From an uncultured Fretibacterium sp. (GTDB lineage Bacteria > Synergistota > Synergistia > Synergistales > Aminobacteriaceae), in the NCBI RefSeq assembly GCF_938040765.1, contig NZ_CALIAA010000058.1, positions 1 through 11,832 of the forward strand: DNA of 11,832 bases. The letters are read 5' to 3'. Below the pieces are notes generated by a model. It was not told the DNA's origin and ran no database searches. It worked only from the letters and a program-made list of their open reading frames with translations. A program made the translations under genes and the position numbers. This document shows positions 5,657-11,832 of the stretch, one piece after another. Each line of letters starts with the position of its first letter. The stretch's first letter is position 1.

Positions 5657-7446
5657 GGGTAAGGGTTCCGGACCAGGGGCTTTCCATTCCTTTGGAGGCG
5701 GGGGCGGACCTCCTGACGGCCCTGCGGTCTGCGGGGCTGCCGATCAACGCGGCCTGCGATGGGCGCGGGACGTGCGGCAAGTGCAGGGTCCGGGTCCTCG
5801 GGGGCGGGGCGGGCCCCGTCTCCGAGGGGGAGCGGCGCTTCCTCTCCGAGAAGGACCTGGCCGACGGCGTGCGCCTGGCCTGCTTCGTCCGGCCGGAGGC
5901 GGACCTCGAGGTCCAACTCTTCGACGCGCAGGAGAAGGGCCACCCGATTCTGACGGACGGGTTCGTCCCCGACTTCGTCTTCGATCCGCCCCTGCGGCGG
6001 GAGAGTATCACCTTGGAGCCGGCGTCCCTGGAGGCCCCCCTGTCGCTGGACGAGCGTCTGGCCGGGGCGGCGGGCCTGGAGGAGGTCCCCCTTGCCGTCC
6101 TGCGGCGTCTTCCCTCCGAGGAAACGCGCTTCTCCGTCCTGACCCACGACGGGGAGTTCCTCACGGCGGAGCCCGAGGGAAAGGACGGGGAGGAGGGGGT
6201 CTTCGCGGCGGCGGTGGACATCGGGACGACTACGGTCGTCGTGTCGCTCATCGACATGGGGACGGGGCGGGAGCTGGGCAGCGCCTCCGACGTCAACCCG
6301 CAGAAGGAGCACGGGCAGGACGTCCTGACCCGGATCACCTGGGTCCAGGAGGTCGGGATGGAGGCGGTCCTGCAGATGCAGCGCGAGATCGTCCTGAAGC
6401 TGGAGGAGCTGCTCCTCTCCATCTGCGTGGAGCACGCGGTCCCGCCCCGGCGGGTGTTTCAGCTCAGCGTCGGCGCGAACGCGACCATGACGCACCTCCT
6501 GCTGGGCGCCGACCCCCGCTCCATCGGATTGTCCCCCTACGCGCCCCAGCTGCGGCGCGCCCGGTACGAACGGGCCTCGGACCTGGGGTTCACCCGCATC
6601 CATCCGGACGCCCGGGTCCTCTGCCTCCCGCAGATCTCCTCGTTCGTCGGGGGGGACATCGTCGCCGGGATCGTCACGGCGGACCTGACGGAGGCGAAGG
6701 ACAACGTCCTGTTCATCGACATCGGGACGAACGGCGAGATGGTCCTGTCGCGGAAGGGGGAGCTCTTCGCCGCGTCCTGCGCGGCGGGGCCGGCCCTCGA
6801 GGGGATGAACATCAGCTGCGGGATGCGCGCCCAGGAGGGGGCCGTCGAGGAGGCGGCCCTGAAGGACGGGCGTCTCTCCCTCACGGCCATCGGGGGAAGG
6901 GAGCCCATCGGCCTCTGCGGCAGCGGGATCCTGGCCGTCGTCCGGGAGTTCCTTGCGGCTGGCCTGATCACGAGCCGCGGCAACATCGCACGGGCGGAGG
7001 AGGTGCCTCCCGAGCTGCGCCATCTCATCGGCGCGTCGGAGGGCAAGCGGAGCCTCGTCCTTCGCGAGGGGGATACGCCCCTGGCCCTGACGCAGAAGGA
7101 CGTGCGCCAGATCCAGCTGGCCAAGGGGGCCATCCTGTCCGGGGCCCTCTGCCTGATCGAGGCGGCGGGGCTGACGCCGGATACGATGGACCGGGTCGTC
7201 ATTGCGGGACAGTTCGGAAAGCACCTGGCCCCGGAGAGCCTGGTCGGCGCGGGGCTGCTCCCCGCCTCCTTCGGGGACCGGATTCACTACATCGGCAACT
7301 CCAGCAGGACGGGGGCCTACCTCTCCCTGGTCTCGCGGGAGCATCACCGGAGGATGACCCAGGGCATCCGCGAGGTGCGCTACATCGAGCTGAGCGTGCG
7401 CCCCGGCTACGAGCGGACGTTTGCCGAGGCGCTGCTGTTTCGTTGA
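5644..7446 (+). CDS. Corrinoid protein reactivase ([2Fe-2S] + ASKHA/DUF4445, RACo-like)
   Basis: This enzyme re-reduces inactive Co(II) corrinoid to Co(I) using ATP and low-potential electrons, so methyl transfer can restart. The 600 residues begin with a plant-type [2Fe-2S] ferredoxin domain (Cys38, Cys44, Cys47, Cys80, pattern CDGRGTCGKC). After a linker comes the ASKHA ATPase of the DUF4445 type: DIGTTT (192-197), VGANATMTHLLLG (277-289), DIGTNGE (359-365), GLCGSGILAVV (423-433) and AGQFGKHL (521-528). It lacks the C-terminal pair of [4Fe-4S] clusters of archaeal RamA, so it belongs with bacterial RACo/RACE proteins. ATG 5644 lies inside the end of the upstream gene and has a strong AGGAGGAAG-type ribosome site about 7 nt before it. 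The frame is open further upstream, but that part is antilogous to the methyltransferase gene and not coding. Confidence 0.93.
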   Translation: MHDLRVRVPDQGLSIPLEAGADLLTALRSAGLPINAACDGRGTCGKCRVRVLGGGAGPVSEGERRFLSEKDLADGVRLACFVRPEADLEVQLFDAQEKGHPILTDGFVPDFVFDPPLRRESITLEPASLEAPLSLDERLAGAAGLEEVPLAVLRRLPSEETRFSVLTHDGEFLTAEPEGKDGEEGVFAAAVDIGTTTVVVSLIDMGTGRELGSASDVNPQKEHGQDVLTRITWVQEVGMEAVLQMQREIVLKLEELLLSICVEHAVPPRRVFQLSVGANATMTHLLLGADPRSIGLSPYAPQLRRARYERASDLGFTRIHPDARVLCLPQISSFVGGDIVAGIVTADLTEAKDNVLFIDIGTNGEMVLSRKGELFAASCAAGPALEGMNISCGMRAQEGAVEEAALKDGRLSLTAIGGREPIGLCGSGILAVVREFLAAGLITSRGNIARAEEVPPELRHLIGASEGKRSLVLREGDTPLALTQKDVRQIQLAKGAILSGALCLIEAAGLTPDTMDRVVIAGQFGKHLAPESLVGAGLLPASFGDRIHYIGNSSRTGAYLSLVSREHHRRMTQGIREVRYIELSVRPGYERTFAEALLFR

Positions 7447-7462
7447 TAAGGGAGGGTAGGAC

Positions 7463-8263
7463 ATGAAGATCTATCAATGCAAGTCGGAGGACGCGCCGAG
7501 CCTCGTCCCCATTCTGGAGGAGCTGGGGGTGAGCTACGAGGAGACCCTGAGGGATGGGGCGGCCATGGCGCGGGCGGCGGAGAGGGTGCGGGAGGTAAAC
7601 GGCATGAAGCACGTTGTCGTCCCGCTGTCGGAGTGTCTGATGACGGCCTGTCTCGGGACGGTCATCACCTGGGACCCGGAGCTGGGGGACCGGGTGGGGA
7701 GGGAGGTCTTTGCCGACTGGTCGGAGGCGGAGTCCTTCCGGCCCGAGTCCATCCGGCGCGAGCTGCTGGACCCCCTCTTCGAGGCCATAAGGATTCTGAA
7801 GGAACGGGGGGCCCAGGTCGTCGTCGGCGCGACGGGGCCCATCGCCCTGCTCTCGGGGCTCCTCCCGACGGAGGTGGTCTACCGGGCCATGCTGAAGCAA
7901 AAGGAGCCCTTCCCGAGGCTCCTGGGCATCGTCGAGGACTTCATCGCGGAGCACATCGCGCGGGTGGACGCCCTCAGGCCGGAGCTCATCTACCTGGCGG
8001 ATTCCGTCGGATCCCTGGACCTCGTGGGGCCCCGCCTGTTCCGTCAGGTCTCCGGGCCCAGCTACCTGCGGGTCCTGAAGCGCGCGGAGGGGCTTGCGAC
8101 GCCCATCTACATGTGTCCCAAGAACATGACGTCGCTCTTCTCCGTGGGGTTTCTCGAGAAGGCCGCGGACGGGAACCTCTGCGCGGGGCCCTGCCTGGCC
8201 CGGAAGTTCACGGATCTGCGTTACGGAAGGTGCCGGATCGCCCAGGGGGCGGAGACGGCATAG
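7463..8263 (+). CDS. Short divergent UroD-fold protein, zinc site altered
   Basis: 266 residues. ATG 7463 has GGGAGGGTAGG just upstream and is 16 bp after the reactivase stop, so it is clearly in the same operon. Relation to the two neighbouring methyltransferases is visible by eye: VVVPLSECLMTACLG (51-65) at the substrate-pocket position, GATGPIALLSGLLP (122-135) matching their GPLS/GPVS, and LADSVGSLDLVGPRLF (178-193) matching DPxxSxxLLGxxxF. Where they have HICG this protein has MCPK (217-220): Cys218 stays, but His becomes Met. Cys240, Cys244 and Cys257 follow closely, and only 26 residues separate Cys218 from Cys244, against 74-81 between the matching cysteines in the neighbours. The last part of the barrel is therefore much shortened. 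It may be a corrinoid-binding or regulatory relative, or an enzyme with a different metal site. Function is not known. Confidence 0.8.
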   Translation: MKIYQCKSEDAPSLVPILEELGVSYEETLRDGAAMARAAERVREVNGMKHVVVPLSECLMTACLGTVITWDPELGDRVGREVFADWSEAESFRPESIRRELLDPLFEAIRILKERGAQVVVGATGPIALLSGLLPTEVVYRAMLKQKEPFPRLLGIVEDFIAEHIARVDALRPELIYLADSVGSLDLVGPRLFRQVSGPSYLRVLKRAEGLATPIYMCPKNMTSLFSVGFLEKAADGNLCAGPCLARKFTDLRYGRCRIAQGAETA

Positions 8264-8277
8264 AGGGCGTGCCGTCA

Positions 8278-8307
8278 TTGATTTTTTCGTCAAGGGTAAA
8301 GGATAAT
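8278..8307 (+). promoter_or_regulatory. Candidate internal promoter before the last methyltransferase gene
   Basis: TTGATT (8278-8283; 4 of 6) and GATAAT (8302-8307; 5 of 6) are 18 bases apart, in the 64-bp gap between the two UroD-fold genes, which is AT-rich against its surroundings. The start would lie near 8314, leaving almost no leader before ATG 8328, which argues against it. Confidence 0.25.
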
Positions 8308-8327
8308 GTAGAAGGAGTGTGCGAAGG

Positions 8328-9389
8328 ATGAGCCAGACGACGCAGGGCGGGCCCGAGCGGCTCAAGGTCTCCATCTCGATGGGGGAGACGGCCATCACGC
8401 TCTTCGGCGTGAACACGAGGGACTATTACTTCGATTCCGACGTCATGGCCGACGTCGAGGCCCGGTTCTGGGAGCGGTTCCAGCCGGACGGCGCGGGCAT
8501 CTCCCTCACGCTGAGGGGCATGGCGGAGGCCATGGGCTCCGAGATGTTCTACAAAAACCACTGTATCCCCAGCGTGAAGACGCCGCGGGTCCGGAAGCCC
8601 GAGGACGTGTATGAACTCAGGGTCCCCGACCCCCTGAAGGACGGGCGCCTGCCCATCGTGCTGGAGGGCCTGGCCAAGCTGAAGGAGAGGCTCGACGGCA
8701 GGACGGGCGTGGGGGCCGCGATGGCCGGGCCGGTCAGCGTCGCCATCGCCGTCTGCGGCGCGGAGAACTTCCTGCGCTGGACGCGCCGCCACCCCGACGA
8801 GATCCGGCACATGATGGAGATCATCACGGAGGGGAACAACCGGTACATCGACGAGCTGGGCAAGCGGGGGATCGTCGGGCTCTCCTTCTCGGACCCCGTG
8901 GCCTCGACGGACCTCCTGGGCCACAAGCAGTTTCTCGAGTTCTCGCTTCCCTACTTCACCGAGAACGTGCAGCACGGCGGCAAGGTGCTGGGGAAGTATC
9001 CCGGCACCCACATCTGCGGGCACACCAGGGGGATCTGGGAGGACATCGTGGGGGCGGGGATCTCGTCCTTCAGCGTCGACAACGTGGAGGACCTGGCGGA
9101 GGCCAAGGAGGTCATGGGGAGCAGCGTCGTCCTCATCGGGAACGTCCCTCCGGTCAACGTCCTGAACCTGGGCAAGGAGGAGGACATCAAGCGGTCCGTG
9201 GCGGAGTGCATCCTGAAGGCCCACGACTCCCCCAAGGGGTACGTCCTGGGCTCCGGCTGCCAGGTGCCGCTCTTCACCCCGGCGGAGAACGTCGAGGCGT
9301 ACATCCGATGGGGCAAGGAGCTGGGGAAGCTGCCCATCGACACCGAGAGGCTGCGGCGCATTGCGGAGGGGAATGGGACCGCCGTCTGA
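8328..9389 (+). CDS. Second UroD-fold corrinoid methyltransferase (MtaA/MtbA-like)
   Basis: 353 residues, complete. It carries the superfamily landmarks AGPVSVAIAVCG (133-144), SFSDPVASTDLLG (186-198), the zinc motif THICGH with His228 and Cys230, and the third ligand Cys311 in GSGCQVP. It is clearly a divergent paralogue of the gene at 4604, not a recent duplicate. It is likely a methyltransferase acting with the corrinoid protein of this cluster; having two full-length paralogues fits one for the substrate side and one for the acceptor side, or two acceptors, which is inference. ATG 8328 is chosen: GAAGGAG (8311-8317) lies 10 nt upstream, whereas the in-frame GTG 8319 is only 1 nt from it. 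It ends just before the second copy of the two-hairpin repeat. Confidence 0.9.
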   Translation: MSQTTQGGPERLKVSISMGETAITLFGVNTRDYYFDSDVMADVEARFWERFQPDGAGISLTLRGMAEAMGSEMFYKNHCIPSVKTPRVRKPEDVYELRVPDPLKDGRLPIVLEGLAKLKERLDGRTGVGAAMAGPVSVAIAVCGAENFLRWTRRHPDEIRHMMEIITEGNNRYIDELGKRGIVGLSFSDPVASTDLLGHKQFLEFSLPYFTENVQHGGKVLGKYPGTHICGHTRGIWEDIVGAGISSFSVDNVEDLAEAKEVMGSSVVLIGNVPPVNVLNLGKEEDIKRSVAECILKAHDSPKGYVLGSGCQVPLFTPAENVEAYIRWGKELGKLPIDTERLRRIAEGNGTAV

Positions 9390-9398
9390 GGAGCGGCT

Positions 9399-9462
9399 AT
9401 AGGGGATTCCCAAGGGACGAGTCCCTTGGGCGGGTCCAGGGCGGAGCCCTGAGTTTTTATTT
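9399..9462 (+). repeat. Two-hairpin repeat with terminator-like end, copy 2
   Basis: Same layout as the copy at 4500-4562: ATAGGGGATTCC, then a 10-bp stem CCCAAGGGAC (9409-9418)/GTCCCTTGGG (9421-9430), then CGGGTC, then CAGGGC-GGA-GCCCTG (9437-9451), then GAGTTTTTATTT. The outer base pair of hairpin 1 changes from A-T in copy 1 to C-G here on both arms, so pairing is kept. It probably ends the methyltransferase operon. Confidence 0.85.
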
Positions 9463-9588
9463 AAGGAAGTGGCGGCCCCGGCAAGTTTCTGACTCGAAAC
9501 AGGCAAGCTGGGGTACCACCGGGGGGCTTTATGGAATCAATGTTTTCTTATTGAATTGTCACTTCTTACTTCTTAGGAGGGATTTTTT

Positions 9589-10194
9589 ATGCTTACGGTC
9601 AATGCTGTGGGAAAGGCCTGTCCGGAGCCGGTCATCATGACCAGGGCCGCGGTGGAGAAGGGGGCGACGGAGCTGGAGGTCCTGGTGGACAATGCCGTCG
9701 CCGTCTCAAACGTCACCCGTTTCCTGGAGGGCCAGGGTTTCCGGGTGCAGCATCAGGAGAACGGCGGCGAGTTCAAAGTGACCGCCCGGAGGGAAGGGGC
9801 GGCCGCCTCCGCGGGCACGGCCCCCGCTGCAGGCCCGGATCCCTGCAATCGGGGCGGCGCCCGGCTTGCCGTCCTGATCGCGGGGAAGACCCTGGGGCGT
9901 GAGGATAAGGAGCTGGGCGAGGTGCTGATCAAGGGCTTCCTTGGCACGCTCTCGAAGCTCGAGACGCCGCCCGCGGTGCTGGCCCTCATGAACGAGGGGG
10001 TCAAGCTGGCCCTGCCGGATGCCTCGACCTGCGACCACCTGAAGGACCTGGAGAGGACGGGCACGAAGATCCTTGTGTGCGGGACCTGTACGAACCACTT
10101 CGGGATCACCGAGCGCGTCGGCGTGGGGACGATCTCCAACATGTTCGAGATCCTCGAGGCCGTCACGGGGGCGGACAAGGTCCTGAGCGTCTAG
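9589..10194 (+). CDS. yedF: YedF-like selenium-metabolism protein (TusA + DsrE-like domains)
   Basis: 201 residues in two domains. Residues 1-68 form a TusA/SirA-like sulfurtransferase domain with the CPEPV motif (Cys11 as the persulfide-type cysteine). A low-complexity Ala/Gly linker (70-90) leads to a DsrE/DsrF-like domain (92-201) with a cysteine pair in VCGTCTNHFG (Cys164, Cys167), as in proteins annotated as selenium metabolism protein YedF. The family is a marker of selenium-using bacteria; its chemistry (sulfur/selenium relay) is not fully defined. ATG 9589 has a near-perfect ribosome site TAGGAGG ending 8 nt upstream. The 126 bp between the repeat and the gene are AT-rich near the end but show no promoter I trust. 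The cysteine desulfurase gene follows after 66 bp, probably in one operon. Confidence 0.88.
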   Translation: MLTVNAVGKACPEPVIMTRAAVEKGATELEVLVDNAVAVSNVTRFLEGQGFRVQHQENGGEFKVTARREGAAASAGTAPAAGPDPCNRGGARLAVLIAGKTLGREDKELGEVLIKGFLGTLSKLETPPAVLALMNEGVKLALPDASTCDHLKDLERTGTKILVCGTCTNHFGITERVGVGTISNMFEILEAVTGADKVLSV

Positions 10195-10260
10195 CGGGTT
10201 CGGAGGTCCGCAGGCGCGCCCCATCGCATCCGCAAACTTCGATTTGAGGAGGGGTTTGAA

Positions 10261-11457
10261 TTGGAGAGAAGTCTTTCCGGATCGTCGGTCTATCTGAACA
10301 ACGCGGCGACGACCTGGCCGAAGCCGCCCTGCGTGGGGGAGGCCATGGCGCATTTTCTGTCGTGCGGCGGAGCCAACCTCGGCCGCGGGACCTCCTCGTC
10401 CCGCGACATGGGGACCCTGAACGCGGTGCTGGACTGCCGGATTCGCCTGGCCGCCCTGCTCGGGGGGTATGAGGGAGGGGACCCGCGGTACGTCACCTTC
10501 TGTCCCAACGTGACGGAGGCGCTGAACGTCGTCCTGCGCGGCCTTCTGCGGCCCGGAATGAGCGTGCTGACCTCCTCCATGGAGCACAACGCCGTCGTCC
10601 GGCCCTTGAGGGCCCTCGAGCGGTCCGGGGTGGCGGTGACGTTCCTGCCCTGCGGGAGCGACGGCGCGCTCGACCCCCAAACGCTCGCGGACGCGCTTGC
10701 GGCGCGGCGGTACGACCTGATGGTCCTGGCCCACGCCAGCAACGTCTGCGGCACGGTGCAGCCGCTGGGTAGGATCGCGGAGCTCTGTGCGGGGGCGGGG
10801 GTCCCCCTGGTTCTGGACAGCGCCCAGACCGCGGGGGTACTCCCCGTCGACGCGGCGGCGCTGGGGCTCGCGGCCCTCTGCTTTACGGGACACAAGGGCC
10901 TGATGGGCCCGCAGGGGATCGGGGGCGTCCTCTGGCGCCCGGACTTCGCCGCGCGGGTCGAACCGCTGGTGGCCGGGGGGACCGGGAGCTATTCCCATGT
11001 CGAGACGCAGCCCGAGGAGCTTCCCGACAAGTTCGAGTCCGGGACCCCGAATCTGCCGGGGATCGTGGGGCTCCACGCGGCGCTGGGCTGGATCGGGGAG
11101 ACGGGGATCGAGAGGATCGCCGGGCACGAGCGGGAACTGGGCGGGAAGCTGCTCGAGGGGCTCTCCCGCGTGGAGGGCATCCAGCTCACCGGTAAGCGCG
11201 GCATGGAGGGGCGGCTTCCGGTCTTCTCCTTCAATATCGAGGGGCTGGACAACGGCATACTGGCCGACGCGCTCTCACGGGAGGGGTTCGAGACCCGGCC
11301 GGGGCTGCACTGTGCCCCCATCGCCCACAGGACCCTGGGGAGCTTCCCGCAGGGGGGCCTGAGGGTGTCGTCGGGGTACTTCACGACGCCCGGGGAGCTG
11401 GACGCCTTCCTCGAAGCCCTGCCCGCGGCCGCGGAGCGACTGAGGCAGGAGGCGTGA
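10261..11457 (+). CDS. Cysteine desulfurase family aminotransferase (class V, PLP)
   Basis: 398 residues, a normal length for PLP-dependent NifS/SufS-related enzymes that take sulfur (or selenium) from cysteine (or selenocysteine). Visible: YLNNAATTWPKP (11-22), a typical start of the family; His109 in SMEHNAV stacking on PLP; Asp186 in LDSAQTAG; the PLP lysine Lys212 in FTGHKGLMGPQG; FESGTPNLPGI (258-268); and the sulfur-accepting Cys351 in GLHCAPIAHRTLG. All key residues are present, so it should be active. TTG 10261 is the start, with GGAGGGG 6 nt upstream. This subgroup is often found beside yedF, as here, so a role in selenium or sulfur delivery is likely, rather than Fe-S assembly, since no scaffold gene is adjacent. 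Confidence 0.9.
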   Translation: MERSLSGSSVYLNNAATTWPKPPCVGEAMAHFLSCGGANLGRGTSSSRDMGTLNAVLDCRIRLAALLGGYEGGDPRYVTFCPNVTEALNVVLRGLLRPGMSVLTSSMEHNAVVRPLRALERSGVAVTFLPCGSDGALDPQTLADALAARRYDLMVLAHASNVCGTVQPLGRIAELCAGAGVPLVLDSAQTAGVLPVDAAALGLAALCFTGHKGLMGPQGIGGVLWRPDFAARVEPLVAGGTGSYSHVETQPEELPDKFESGTPNLPGIVGLHAALGWIGETGIERIAGHERELGGKLLEGLSRVEGIQLTGKRGMEGRLPVFSFNIEGLDNGILADALSREGFETRPGLHCAPIAHRTLGSFPQGGLRVSSGYFTTPGELDAFLEALPAAAERLRQEA

Positions 11458-11467
11458 GAAGCAGCGC

Positions 11468-11492
11468 TGGGGAAGCCGAACCCGCTTCCCCA
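11468..11492 (+). terminator. Stem-loop after the cysteine desulfurase gene
   Basis: A perfect 9-bp stem TGGGGAAGC (11468-11476)/GCTTCCCCA (11484-11492) with a 7-nt loop lies 10 bp after the stop codon. No T-run follows, so termination is uncertain; it may instead protect the mRNA 3' end. Confidence 0.45.
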
Positions 11493-11545
11493 AGCAAGCT
11501 ATAGCGTGGAACGACCGGAAAGCGCCCCCGACGCGACGGGTTGAG

Positions 11546-11832
11546 GACGCTTGGATCAACCTCGACCGCAGGGAGCGGCTCGGTCCGAATTTCTGTTGGT
11601 ACAAGCTGGCGGCTCTGAAAGAGGAGATTTTCGGGCGCATCTTCGGGAAGAAGGGGAGCTGTTACTGGAGAAATGGTGTTTCTGGGCGACGCACAATCGT
11701 CCGAGTGCGATGGTTGGAGCAGCCCGCACGATCAGGCATCACCGGGACGGAGTCCTTCAGTGGTTTGAGTCCCATCGACAACGGCATTCTTGAGGGGATC
11801 AACAGCTTGATCCAGGCCTGTAAGGCGAGGGC
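11546..11832 (+). pseudogene. ISL3-family transposase C-terminal remnant, frameshifted
   Basis: Only the C-terminal part of a transposase is recognisable, spread over two frames and running off the window. From about 11546 one frame reads EDAWINLDRRERLG and then KLAALKEEIFGRIF. The next frame, from about 11635, reads HLREEGELLLEKWCFWATHN, then ARTIRHHRDGVLQWFES. A further shift near 11773 returns to the first frame with IDNGILEGINSLIQACKARA. WYFWATHSR-, AARTIKRHxxGxLxWF- and NGILEGLNSLIQAAK-like blocks in this order are typical of ISL3 (DDE_Tnp_ISL3) transposases. At least two frameshifts, and the absence of the N-terminal and most of the catalytic region upstream, make it inactive unless the shifts are sequencing errors. 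No terminal inverted repeat was identified. Confidence 0.82.

Noticed and set aside
5590..7464. Minus-strand frame of 624 codons opposite the reactivase
   Set aside because: High GC at third positions of the plus-strand gene keeps the opposite frame open; its composition (Arg, Gly, Asp, Pro, His) has no domain pattern, while the plus strand shows every reactivase motif.
9508..9530. T-box-like sequence TGGGGTACCACCGG before yedF
   Set aside because: It resembles the T-box UGGN-ACC bulge only loosely, with no specifier stem, no terminator/antiterminator pair and no amino-acid gene downstream.
1..11832. CRISPR array, tRNA or rRNA genes
   Set aside because: No regularly spaced direct repeats, no tRNA cloverleaf with T-loop consensus and no rRNA core sequence were seen on either strand by eye.

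Overview
The window is GC-rich bacterial DNA, with genes only on the plus strand. The protein set points to an anaerobe: a corrinoid methyl-transfer module with its ATP-driven reactivase, an iron-type glycerol-dehydrogenase relative, a YedF/cysteine-desulfurase pair tied to selenium-sulfur metabolism, and an ISL3-type transposase remnant. Base composition and gene mix would fit Synergistota (Cloacibacillus/Fretibacterium-like) or a GC-rich Clostridia relative. This is inference from gene content; no taxonomic marker gene is present.

Layout. Positions 1-652 hold the 3' part of a polytopic membrane protein of unknown function. After about 310 bp without a gene comes a GldA-like dehydrogenase (964-2061). 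The next 750 bp look almost empty of genes but contain an unusually clean regulatory unit: a near-consensus sigma-70 promoter (2256-2284), about 220 nt able to form several hairpins and a long-range helix, and a strong intrinsic terminator (2508-2540). A short membrane-protein reading frame lacking a normal start codon follows and abuts the next gene. The methyl-transfer cluster then runs from 2814 to 9389: a CobW-type metallochaperone GTPase, a cobalamin-binding corrinoid protein, a UroD-fold (MtaA/MtbA-type) methyltransferase, a [2Fe-2S]/ASKHA corrinoid reactivase, a short divergent UroD-fold protein, and a second full-length UroD-fold methyltransferase. A terminator-like two-hairpin repeat occurs twice, after the corrinoid gene (4500-4562) and after the last methyltransferase (9399-9462). 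The right end carries yedF (9589-10194), a cysteine desulfurase family gene (10261-11457), a stem-loop, and a frameshifted ISL3-family transposase tail running off the window.

How it works together (inference from families). The corrinoid protein carries a methyl group on Co(I) cobalamin. UroD-fold zinc enzymes transfer methyl groups onto or off it. The reactivase re-reduces accidentally oxidised Co(II) using ATP and electrons. The CobW protein may supply metal or support cofactor handling. No MttB-, MtbB-, MtaB- or MtrH-like protein lies in the window, so neither the methyl donor nor the acceptor can be named; one UroD-fold protein may itself be the substrate demethylase. The most interesting items are the leader RNA upstream of this cluster, the divergent UroD-fold protein lacking the His-x-Cys site and part of its C-terminal barrel, and the repeated two-hairpin element.
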